DNA of 8,480 nucleotides. It comes from Candidatus Magasanikiibacteriota bacterium. GTDB taxonomy: Bacteria; Patescibacteriota; Patescibacteriia; Magasanikbacterales; UBA922. Below are positions 1 to 5,427 of the stretch, piece by piece. A program made the position numbers and the translations under genes. Position 1 is the stretch's first letter; each line of letters begins with the position of its first letter. The DNA is taken from positions 1 through 8,480 of the forward strand of contig QIHL01000073.1 in the NCBI GenBank assembly GCA_003230965.1, written 5' to 3'. The notes under the pieces were generated by a model, which had not been told where the DNA came from, did not search any database, and saw only the letters and a program-made list of their open reading frames with translations.

Positions 1-399
1 GATGATAACCAGGTTTGGCTTGGTGCAGAATATTTTTGTAATGAGAACGATGAATTTTGGAGAAAAAATGATACTACTTTAAGAGATTTTGCTGTAGCAG
101 AATTAGTAAAAATGAAGATAGTGGATCCCAATGATTTATTGGATTATAAAATTGTTAAAGTACCAAAAGCTTATCCGGCCTACTTTGGCGCTTATAACAA
201 GTTTAGTGAAATTAAGAATTTTGTTAATAAATTTGAAAACCTTTTTTTAATCGGCCGCAATGGAATGCATCGTTACAATAATATGGATCATTCCATCCTC
301 TCTGGTTTAAAGGCCGCTGATAATATTATCAACGGCGTTATTGATAAAAGTAATTTATGGGGAATAAACATTGAAGAGGAGTATCATGAGTTTAAATAA
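1..399 (+). CDS. FAD-dependent oxidoreductase (amine-oxidase / protoporphyrinogen-oxidase-like), C-terminal part
   Basis: The frame is open from base 1 and ends at TAA 397-399, giving the last 132 residues; the start lies outside the window. The best diagnostic is near the C-terminus: LFLIGRNGMHRYNNMDHS, followed by a helix with GLKAADNII. In FAD-dependent oxidoreductases of the amine-oxidase/UDP-galactopyranose-mutase-like group, this segment closes the FAD site: a hydrophobic strand, then G-R, then a helix starting near the flavin. The N-terminal Rossmann motif (GxGxxG) would lie upstream and cannot be seen. Relatives often sit in sugar or envelope gene clusters, so a role in modifying a glycan or lipid precursor is possible but only inferred. 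A second gene starts inside its last 14 bases (ATG 386), suggesting an operon continuing rightwards. Substrate unknown; the family call rests on recalled motif similarity. Confidence 0.72.
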   Translation, partial: DDNQVWLGAEYFCNENDEFWRKNDTTLRDFAVAELVKMKIVDPNDLLDYKIVKVPKAYPAYFGAYNKFSEIKNFVNKFENLFLIGRNGMHRYNNMDHSILSGLKAADNIINGVIDKSNLWGINIEEEYHEFK

Positions 400-526
400 G
401 CTCTCTTTTAGACTAGAATCTAAGCTAATTGCGAATCCTGTCAGCGATTTTGACCAAAAACACCATACAAGAATAATGACAAAATTACAATTTATTCACC
501 TAGGTATGACATTTCTAAATCCCTAG
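386..526 (+). pseudogene. Truncated gene start, translationally coupled to the upstream oxidoreductase
   Basis: An ATG at 386 overlaps the end of the oxidoreductase gene by 14 nt. It is preceded by AGAGGAG about 4-5 nt upstream, the only clear Shine-Dalgarno sequence in the window. The reading frame begins MSLNKLSFRLESKL and stops at TAG 524-526 after 46 codons. From roughly codon 15 it runs into sequence that reads as non-coding, and its last codons lie in the 25-bp repeat units. The simplest reading is the beginning of a longer second operon gene whose body was lost when a mobile element inserted or a deletion occurred. The original product cannot be recognised from about 15 authentic residues. 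It could instead be a genuine 46-residue protein, though the composition gives no support for that. Confidence 0.4.
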
Positions 527-548
527 AAGTATGACATTTCTATTTCCC
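499..548. repeat. Two tandem 25-bp units, possible mobile-element terminus
   Basis: The 14-mer GTATGACATTTCTA occurs exactly at 504-517 and 529-542, a 25-bp period. The flanks match too: CCTAG precedes each core (with two extra A in the second copy) and a 3-nt A/T variable stretch then CCC follows each. Repeated sites of this type are typical of the ends of insertion sequences that carry several transposase-binding sites; IS21- and IS481-like elements come to mind, but that assignment is from memory and unverified. No transposase gene or second end lies in the window, so this would be a solo remnant. Alternatively the units could be operators for the rpmE promoter that starts 22 bp downstream. 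Confidence 0.6.
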
Positions 549-554
549 GTTGAC

Positions 555-568
555 AACTTGTACATGTT
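555..568. promoter_or_regulatory. Imperfect palindrome abutting the rpmE promoter
   Basis: AACTTGTACATGTT is a 14-bp dyad centred on TGTACA with one mismatched pair. It ends two bases before the -35 hexamer at 570, a position where a regulator could help or block RNA polymerase. An extra TTGACA at 550-555 overlaps its left edge but has no matching -10 at usual spacing. A regulator site is only a suggestion. Confidence 0.25.
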
Positions 569-569
569 C

Positions 570-598
570 TTGACAAAAAAAAACTATCATGATATAGT
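570..598 (+). promoter_or_regulatory. Sigma-70-type promoter of rpmE
   Basis: A perfect -35 hexamer TTGACA (570-575) is followed by exactly 17 nt and TATAGT (593-598), one mismatch from the -10 consensus. Transcription would start near 605, giving a leader of about 50 nt before the rpmE ATG at 655. It is one of the two best promoters in the window, fitting the high expression expected for a ribosomal protein gene. Confidence 0.8.
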
Positions 599-604
599 GG
601 TCGC

Positions 605-648
605 AAATTGAATTGAAAAAACTGTTCAATTCATAAATCATTCAATTT
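605..648 (+). promoter_or_regulatory. rpmE leader with two mutually exclusive 9-bp helices
   Basis: Helix A pairs TGAATTGAA (609-617) with TTCAATTCA (625-633) around a 7-nt loop. Helix B pairs AAATTGAAT (605-613) with ATTCAATTT (640-648). Both are perfect 9-bp matches, and they share bases 609-613, so only one can form at a time. Helix B begins at the predicted transcription start and its 3' arm ends 6 nt before the ATG, where it would cover the ribosome landing site. The arrangement suits translational control, perhaps by L31 itself; in E. coli, rpmE is reported to be autogenously controlled. Both helices are mostly A-U, so their stability is modest. Confidence 0.45.
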
Positions 649-654
649 ATACGC

Positions 655-978
655 ATGAAATCTAAAATTCATCCACAAATAAATCCTGTAGTATTCGTTG
701 ACAGTGCATCAGACACAGAGTTTATAACTACGTCTACACTTCGTTCAGAAAAAACACGCGACATTGATGGCATAAAACATTTTGTCATTACAGTTGAAAT
801 TTCTTCTGCATCACATCCATTTTATACTGGAAAACAACGCTTCATTGACACTGGTGGTCGTTTAGAAAAATTCAAAGCGCGCATGGACAAAGTAGAAAAG
901 AAATCTGTAAATCGCAGAGGTAAAAAAGTTAAACATGCCGCTCGTGCAGCAAAACAAATTGAAGAAACTGAAGCATAG
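655..978 (+). CDS. rpmE: Large-subunit ribosomal protein bL31, cysteine-free type B form
   Basis: This 107-residue protein is bL31, a component of the 50S central protuberance that also bridges to the small subunit. The family signature HPFYTGKQRFIDTGGR is at residues 54-69, and the N-terminus (KIHPQINPVVFVD) matches the usual start. The zinc-binding cysteines of type A L31 are absent. The stretch between residues 20 and 50 is longer, as in type B proteins (RpmE2/YkrB). Residues 74-107 form an extra basic then acidic tail, so the protein exceeds the usual 70-90 residues. It has its own promoter, structured leader and terminator, making it monocistronic just upstream of prfA. There is no Shine-Dalgarno sequence before the ATG (upstream bases TTATACGC). 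The start is fixed because HP at residues 6-7 is where the family places it. Confidence 0.93.
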   Translation: MKSKIHPQINPVVFVDSASDTEFITTSTLRSEKTRDIDGIKHFVITVEISSASHPFYTGKQRFIDTGGRLEKFKARMDKVEKKSVNRRGKKVKHAARAAKQIEETEA

Positions 979-993
979 CTACAATACAAACAC

Positions 994-1021
994 AAGCAGA
1001 CTTATTTTTGAGTCTGTTTTT
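994..1021 (+). terminator. Rho-independent terminator after rpmE
   Basis: CAGACT (997-1002) pairs with AGTCTG (1011-1016). Outer G-U and A-U pairs extend the stem to about 9 bp from 994, and a run of five T (1017-1021) follows. It begins 16 nt after the rpmE stop, with the expected orientation and spacing. Confidence 0.8.
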
Positions 1022-1047
1022 AATTGATTATGAATTACGAATGATTC

Positions 1048-1067
1048 TGATATACTGAAACTATAAT
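1048..1067 (+). promoter_or_regulatory. Candidate prfA promoter (extended -10)
   Basis: TGATATACT at 1048-1056 has the TGn extension and a -10 one mismatch from consensus. A second, perfect TATAAT lies at 1062-1067. Neither has a good -35 hexamer at 17 nt. Since a terminator separates rpmE from prfA, prfA needs a promoter, and this 73-nt gap is the place for it. The leader would be roughly 20-32 nt. Confidence 0.5.
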
Positions 1068-1094
1068 AAAAATAATCCAAAAACTTACACTCCT

Positions 1095-2159
1095 ATGCTA
1101 GAAAAATACATACAACTCAAAAATATATACCTATCGCTAGAAACAGATCTGCAAAATCCTGTAGTGATTAGTAATATAAAAAAAATGCAAAAAACCTCAC
1201 AAGAATACAGCAACCTCAAACCAACATACGAAAAAATTGTTGATTTGGAAATTGTTGAAAAACAAATTGGCGATACTGAGGTTATGATTGATGAAGAAAC
1301 TGATGAAACTATGAAAGAACTCGCTGAAGCAGAACTTATGGAATTGAAAGATAAAAAAATGCAATTAAAAGAAGAACTTATATTGTTAACACGTCCGACA
1401 GATCCGCAAGACAAAAAAAATGTGATCGTTGAAATCCGTGCTGGTGTTGGTGGAGACGAAGCAGCTCTTTTTGCTGGTGACTTGATGCGTATGTACATGC
1501 GCTATGCAGAAAAACAAAAATGGAAAACAACATTAATCTATGAGCACCAAATCGGCATCGGAGGCTACAAAGAAATCATTTTTTCAATGACAGGTCACAA
1601 CGTATATCGAGATATGAAATACGAAATGGGAGTCCACCGCGTACAACGAATTCCAGAAACTGAAAAAGCAGGACGTATCCACACATCCACTGCCAGTGTA
1701 GCCATAATGCCAGAAATTGAAGAAACTGAATTTGAAATCAATCAAAATGATTTACGAATAGATACTTTTTGTTCTAGCGGAAAAGGTGGGCAGGGCGTAA
1801 ACACTACATACAGTGCAATCCGTATTACACACATACCGACAGGTGTCGTAGCACAGTGTCAGGATGAACGATCTCAAACACAAAACAAAATCAAAGCAAT
1901 GAATGTATTGCGTGCACGCTTATTTGAATTAGAACAAGAAAAACAGCAGGCTAAACTTGATGAAAAACGCAAAAGCCAAATCGGCACGTGTGATAGAAGT
2001 GAAAAAATCCGCACATATAATTTTCCACAAGATCGTATCACAGATCACCGCGTCAAAAAAAGTTGGAACAATATAAACACGATTCTTGAAGGTAATCTCG
2101 CACTAATTATTGATACTCTACGAACTGCGGATCACGAAAAAATGGACATGCACATATAA
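1095..2159 (+). CDS. prfA: Peptide chain release factor 1 (RF1)
   Basis: This 354-residue protein, of normal family length, recognises UAA and UAG in the ribosomal A site and triggers peptide release. The N-terminal region (1-100) is helical and charged. RAGVGGDEAALFA lies at 115-127. The codon-recognition tripeptide is PET at 187-189 within HRVQRIPETEKAGRIHTS; RF2 would carry SPF. The catalytic GGQ is at 231-233 within SSGKGGQGVNTTYSAIRITH, and Q233 is the residue methylated by PrmC. RTYNFPQDRITDHR follows at 306-319. The residue after GGQ is G where many RF1 proteins have H, and TTYS replaces the common TTDS. The start is ATG 1095, with no Shine-Dalgarno sequence upstream (ACTTACACTCCT). 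prmC begins 49 nt downstream, so enzyme and substrate are encoded together. UGA needs an RF2 encoded elsewhere. Confidence 0.97.
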   Translation: MLEKYIQLKNIYLSLETDLQNPVVISNIKKMQKTSQEYSNLKPTYEKIVDLEIVEKQIGDTEVMIDEETDETMKELAEAELMELKDKKMQLKEELILLTRPTDPQDKKNVIVEIRAGVGGDEAALFAGDLMRMYMRYAEKQKWKTTLIYEHQIGIGGYKEIIFSMTGHNVYRDMKYEMGVHRVQRIPETEKAGRIHTSTASVAIMPEIEETEFEINQNDLRIDTFCSSGKGGQGVNTTYSAIRITHIPTGVVAQCQDERSQTQNKIKAMNVLRARLFELEQEKQQAKLDEKRKSQIGTCDRSEKIRTYNFPQDRITDHRVKKSWNNINTILEGNLALIIDTLRTADHEKMDMHI

Positions 2160-2208
2160 AACTTTCTTGCCGACTGTTTCATCAGATTCATCAACTATAT
2201 ATACACGT

Positions 2209-3108
2209 ATGTATGGGGATCAGACAATTCAACAAATTTTAAAAAATAAAACAATAGCTATAGACCAACTAGACGCTGAACTTCTAATTATGCATATCTT
2301 GAAAAAACCCCGCGAATTTGTACTAGCACATCCAGAATATAATATAAAATGGTTAAAGCAACGACGAATCAAAAAACTATTTAAAAAACGAGCAAACAAT
2401 ATTCCACTCGCCTACCTCACAGGTCACAAAGAATTTTTTGGTCTGGATTTCCTAGTTAATAAACATACACTGATTCCAAGACCAGAAACAGAAATGCTTG
2501 TGGATTTAGGACTACAAGAAATTCAAAAACTAATGACTAAAGACTGTAAACTAACAATGATTGATGTCGGAACTGGATCTGGTTGTATTCCGATTTCTAT
2601 AATGAAACATAGAATAAATAATGAATTACAAATAATAAGTTATGCGTCAGATATTTCTTTTGGTGCACTCAAAATTGCAAAAAAAAACGCAAATCTAAAT
2701 CATGTCAATATAATTTTCAAACATGGCAACCTGCTAATACCATTTCAATCCTTAATCTCAAATATCAAATCTCCCCTACTCATAACTGCTAACCTCCCCT
2801 ATCTCACCGAGGAACAATATCATACTTCTCCAACACCAGAAATTCATAAAGAACCAAAATCAGCTCTAGTCTCTAACGATAATGGACTATCCTTGTATGA
2901 AGAACTATTAAAACAGATTAAAAATCTAGCGACGGATTACAAATTACATTTTATACTTCTGATGGAAATTGATCCATCACAATCTCAATTACTCACAAAA
3001 AAAATTAAACAAATTTTCTCCAGAGTACAGGTTAAAATAAAAAAAGATTATATGGGAAATGAACGGGTAATCTATGTACACTACTGCCATGATACTTTTG
3101 TCTGCTGA
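2209..3108 (+). CDS. prmC: Release factor glutamine N5-methyltransferase (HemK family)
   Basis: From ATG 2209 the protein has 299 residues, close to the family norm; the frame is open from 2110 but that part overlaps prfA and resembles nothing in PrmC. It transfers a methyl group from S-adenosylmethionine to the glutamine of the release-factor GGQ motif. Residues 1-60 form the helical substrate-binding region. Then come IPLAYLTGHKEFFGLDF (65-81), RPETE (91-95), the SAM-binding DVGTGSG (119-125), the catalytic NLPY (195-198), EPKSAL (215-220) and GNERVI (283-288). Most PrmC proteins read NPPY, so Leu in place of the first Pro is a notable variant, closer to KsgA/Erm methylases. prfA immediately upstream supports the assignment. 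The gene ends at TGA and overlaps the convergent DUF3048 gene by 28 bp. A TATATA at 2196-2201 lies 7 nt before the ATG, but no -35 is visible. Confidence 0.93.
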   Translation: MYGDQTIQQILKNKTIAIDQLDAELLIMHILKKPREFVLAHPEYNIKWLKQRRIKKLFKKRANNIPLAYLTGHKEFFGLDFLVNKHTLIPRPETEMLVDLGLQEIQKLMTKDCKLTMIDVGTGSGCIPISIMKHRINNELQIISYASDISFGALKIAKKNANLNHVNIIFKHGNLLIPFQSLISNIKSPLLITANLPYLTEEQYHTSPTPEIHKEPKSALVSNDNGLSLYEELLKQIKNLATDYKLHFILLMEIDPSQSQLLTKKIKQIFSRVQVKIKKDYMGNERVIYVHYCHDTFVC

Positions 3109-4205
3109 TTCACAACTTCAATCCAAATCTTGCCAGATTTTAATGGAATAAAATTACCTTTTTTATCAAGCCACTCAGTTCTTCCAGAGATGCTCGTCTT
3201 TTTCCATGTACCTTTAATCACTGCACCATTGCGAAAGACTACTGCGTCTCCAGAACCAACATCATTCATGTGAAGTCTCCCGTCGGTATCTACAACAGTT
3301 GTGTTCACATGTTGAATAATCACAGTATCTGCAACCATTGGCGTGCCATCTTGATCAGTATCTTTATTTCCTGCTTCATACCGACGATATTGTTGAGTTG
3401 AACTATTGAACTTCCAAACTGTTTCGTATGTAGGTGGTGCAAATGCAATCGTAATATTCTTTGCACAATCTGTACTTGTTGTACTTGAACTAAATACACA
3501 TGGAGTATATGATCCGAAAGTCCATGCTGGAAATGTCGTTGTTGTATTTGCAATCGGAGGAATTTTTTTGTTGAGTGCTACTTCCCACATCTTGCTTGAA
3601 GTATATGTATTGTGCGGTGCAGTTCTATCTGTACTACGCCAAAAATACACACCACCAAAATAAAATTCATTCATGTCAAAAATCTTTCGTGTAGAAATAT
3701 CTGCTAATGCTTCTGGACTACCACCAACATGCATATACATAGGTTCGCCATACTCTTGTACCCAGTCCAAAAAATATGGTCGTGCGCTTCTAATAGGTCC
3801 AAGTTTATCAACTTTTATTCCACGCGGAAAAATTAAAAGAAACCGTGTAATGTTTGCTTCCACAGGTGCTTCATACACCACAGATGCATTCGCAATACCA
3901 GCTTGTGGCCAAGATTGAAAATGATTTTCTACCATCACTGCAACAATTTGCGGATGTGTTGCTTCTTTTGAATCAACACACACACCATCAAGTAATCTAC
4001 GATACTGACACTGCTGAAAATTTGTAGAAGTAGCTGTTGAAGAAACAGATATAGTATTTACTATAATTTGTCTAGACGATGTTTTTTGTGTACCGTAGTA
4101 TCCATACCAAAACCATCCGACCAGTATCATAGCTACAACAAAAACAACACCAGCAAGTGTGTACACGAGCGTAATGCTATCAAAAATAGACCCATTGTCT
4201 TTCAT
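3081..4205 (-). CDS. Membrane-anchored DUF3048 domain protein (YerB-like)
   Basis: The product has 374 residues. A single hydrophobic segment at about 12-34 follows a short N-terminus and acts as a signal anchor, putting the rest outside the membrane. The DUF3048 N-terminal region is clear at about 87-205: VAVMVENHFQSWPQAG, ASVVYEAPVEANITRFL, LGPIRSARPYF and MHVGGSPEAL. The C-terminal part, about 315-370 (GSGDAVVFRNG, GTWKK, PLKSGKIWIEVV), matches the second domain. Bacillus YerB is a lipoprotein, but here there is no lipobox. Cysteines C66/C76 and C236/C247 could form two external disulfides. The family has no proven biochemical role; extracellular binding or envelope work is inferred. It stops at TAG inside the 3' end of convergent prmC. 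A possible promoter lies 14 nt before the ATG, and rplY lies upstream on the same strand. Confidence 0.85.
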   Translation of the reverse strand: MKDNGSIFDSITLVYTLAGVVFVVAMILVGWFWYGYYGTQKTSSRQIIVNTISVSSTATSTNFQQCQYRRLLDGVCVDSKEATHPQIVAVMVENHFQSWPQAGIANASVVYEAPVEANITRFLLIFPRGIKVDKLGPIRSARPYFLDWVQEYGEPMYMHVGGSPEALADISTRKIFDMNEFYFGGVYFWRSTDRTAPHNTYTSSKMWEVALNKKIPPIANTTTTFPAWTFGSYTPCVFSSSTTSTDCAKNITIAFAPPTYETVWKFNSSTQQYRRYEAGNKDTDQDGTPMVADTVIIQHVNTTVVDTDGRLHMNDVGSGDAVVFRNGAVIKGTWKKTSISGRTEWLDKKGNFIPLKSGKIWIEVVNQQTKVSWQ

Positions 4206-4219
4206 AGATTGTAATGAAA

Positions 4220-4225
4220 ATTATA
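4220..4225 (-). promoter_or_regulatory. Possible -10 element for the DUF3048 gene
   Basis: On the minus strand a perfect TATAAT lies 14 nt before the ATG at 4205. No convincing -35 sits at 16-18 nt. If used, the leader would be about 7 nt long. In AT-rich DNA the match could be chance. Confidence 0.35.
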
Positions 4226-4251
4226 GGTAACAAATAATCAGTACTTGCCCT

Positions 4252-4277
4252 ATAACTTTATCAATGATTGATGTTAT
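4252..4277. repeat. Inverted repeat between rplY and the DUF3048 gene
   Basis: ATAAC (4252-4256) pairs with GTTAT (4273-4277), and ATCAA (4260-4264) pairs with TTGAT (4268-4272), giving a 10-bp stem with a 3-nt bulge and 3-nt loop. It starts at the rplY stop codon. There is no U-run after it on the minus strand, so it is not a standard intrinsic terminator. It might protect the 3' end of the rplY message or weaken read-through. Confidence 0.4.
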
Positions 4278-4978
4278 TATTCTTTTTCTTTCTTTTCATT
4301 CTTTTCGTTAGCTTCAACTTTACCATCCGTATCTTCCTCTTCTTCTTTCTTTCCTTTTGCTTCTACTTCTACGTCTTCAACTGATTTTTGATCATCTTCT
4401 TCCATTGCTTCCAATTGTTCTTCAGTTAATGGTGGAGTAACTTTAGCAATAATAATATCTGGATCATCAAGAATGGTCATACCAACAGGAACTAAAATAT
4501 CCTTAACGTAAATTGCATCATCAAAAGTTGCAAGCCTACTAATATCAATTTCAATATGTCCAACCAAATATTTTGGTAAACATTTTACTTCAATTGATTC
4601 ATGTGGATGAACCAATGTTCCATCCTGCTCTTTCACTGCAGGAGCTACACCTGTCAAGACCAATTCAATAGTTGCTTCCATTTCTTCTTCCATGTTGATA
4701 TTACGAAAATCAATATGGATTGGCTCCTGTCTCACAGGATCATACTGAATATCTTGAATTAAAACTTTTATTGGCTCCCCACCATTCTCAATACTCAAAT
4801 CAATAAGTGTTGATTCACCGACTTCTTTATATAATTTTTGAAATGGGACACTCGCAATGCTAAACATGATTGGTTCTATCCCAGAACCATATATAATTCC
4901 TGGAATTTTTCCACCATGTCGTAAAATGTCTAAATCATCATTTTTAGTTCTTTTTTGTACAATAATTGTTTGTAACAT
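4277..4978 (-). CDS. rplY: Large-subunit ribosomal protein bL25 (CTC/TL5 form)
   Basis: This 233-residue protein binds 5S rRNA in the 50S subunit. The N-terminal bL25 domain covers about 1-92: GGKIPGIIYG at 22-31 and QDIQYDPVRQEPIHIDF at 75-91, both family hallmarks. A second beta-rich domain, about 98-182, is the CTC/TL5 extension (VKCLPKYLVGHIEIDIS at 131-147, PPLTEEQL at 182-189). Residues 190-233 are a low-complexity tail of Glu, Asp and Lys, likely disordered. I chose ATG 4978, since translation then begins LQTIIVQKRTK as the family does; a TTG at 4990 is less likely. It lies 18 nt after the zinc-ribbon gene, so the two probably share the strong promoter at 5378-5406. No Shine-Dalgarno sequence is present (TTGTATATTACT before the ATG). 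Confidence 0.93.
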   Translation of the reverse strand: MLQTIIVQKRTKNDDLDILRHGGKIPGIIYGSGIEPIMFSIASVPFQKLYKEVGESTLIDLSIENGGEPIKVLIQDIQYDPVRQEPIHIDFRNINMEEEMEATIELVLTGVAPAVKEQDGTLVHPHESIEVKCLPKYLVGHIEIDISRLATFDDAIYVKDILVPVGMTILDDPDIIIAKVTPPLTEEQLEAMEEDDQKSVEDVEVEAKGKKEEEEDTDGKVEANEKNEKKEKE

Positions 4979-4996
4979 AGTAATATACAATAGAAA

Positions 4997-5362
4997 TTAT
5001 TTGATAAATGAAAGATGTTTTTCAAATGTTTTACCGCCAAAACCTTTTTCCAACACAATATGTAGCGTAAGAATATCATCACCAACTATAGGCTCACGAT
5101 CTCTCATGCGCAATACATCATCAGCCGTCAAGTCTGTCATCATACCGATTGAGCTCATACCGATTGGAGAAATTACTATGAGAGCCAAAACAGCACCTTT
5201 ACAATTTGGGCATGTCATGTGAACCAAATGCGATCCTTCATGCTCTTCTAATATATCCACATGATCTATTTCGTAATTTTTTTCACAAACTGGACATTGA
5301 CGCATAAGCTTCAAGCCTTCTTGTAGTTGTCCCAATGGTTCTGAATCCTTATGACGAGTCAT
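4997..5362 (-). CDS. Small zinc-ribbon protein of unknown function
   Basis: From ATG 5362 the product has 121 residues. CPVC at 23-26 and CPNC at 51-54 are two Cys-x-x-Cys knuckles 24 residues apart, typical of a zinc ribbon that could bind nucleic acid or protein. After the ribbon comes a hydrophobic strand (AVLALIVISPIGM, 57-69), then a charged segment with LTADDVLRMRDREPIVGDD (78-96). There is no membrane helix or signal. The start is set by the promoter: TTGACA-17-TATACT occupies the upstream bases, so the TTG at 5431, which would add 23 residues, would lie before the transcription start. Its place as first gene of a unit with rplY hints at a translation-linked job, but no function is known to me. 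I believe similar proteins occur in other Patescibacteria, though that is memory only. Confidence 0.8.
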   Translation of the reverse strand: MTRHKDSEPLGQLQEGLKLMRQCPVCEKNYEIDHVDILEEHEGSHLVHMTCPNCKGAVLALIVISPIGMSSIGMMTDLTADDVLRMRDREPIVGDDILTLHIVLEKGFGGKTFEKHLSFIK

Positions 5363-5377
5363 AGTGAAAGTGTGACG

Positions 5378-5406
5378 AGTATACCAAGAGTATACAAAAT
5401 TGTCAA
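5378..5406 (-). promoter_or_regulatory. Strong sigma-70-type promoter of the zinc-ribbon/rplY unit
   Basis: Reading the minus strand, a perfect TTGACA (5406-5401) is followed by exactly 17 nt and TATACT (5383-5378), one mismatch from the -10 consensus. The start of transcription would be near 5371, only about 9 nt before ATG 5362. GTATACTC is repeated 11 bp apart, so the inner copy provides a second, off-spacing -10-like box. This separates expression of the zinc-ribbon gene and rplY from that of rodA. Confidence 0.8.
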
Positions 5407-5427
5407 GATAGATGCAAGAGCAAATGA

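Noticed and set aside
499..548. CRISPR array
   Set aside because: Only two units with a 25-bp period, leaving no room for true spacers, and no cas genes nearby.
1085..1498. Minus-strand reading frame of 137 codons
   Set aside because: Lies antisense to the certain prfA gene, is serine/phenylalanine-rich and has no recognisable motif.
2110..2208. N-terminal extension of prmC
   Set aside because: The extra 33 residues overlap prfA and do not resemble the PrmC N-terminus; ATG 2209 gives the family length.
3100..3120. UGA read as glycine (Absconditabacteria/Gracilibacteria code)
   Set aside because: TGA ends prmC and rodA at family-appropriate lengths, and reading through prmC would only yield antisense sequence of the next gene.
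3320..3918. Several frames of 77-85 codons on both strands within the DUF3048 gene
   Set aside because: Shadows of a well-supported gene; no motifs, starts or spacing to support them.
4252..4277. Intrinsic terminator after rplY
   Set aside because: The stem is bulged and A-T rich and no U-run follows it on the minus strand.
4857..5222. Plus-strand frame of 121 codons across the rplY and zinc-ribbon genes
   Set aside because: Antisense to two supported genes and spans their junction; no domain seen.
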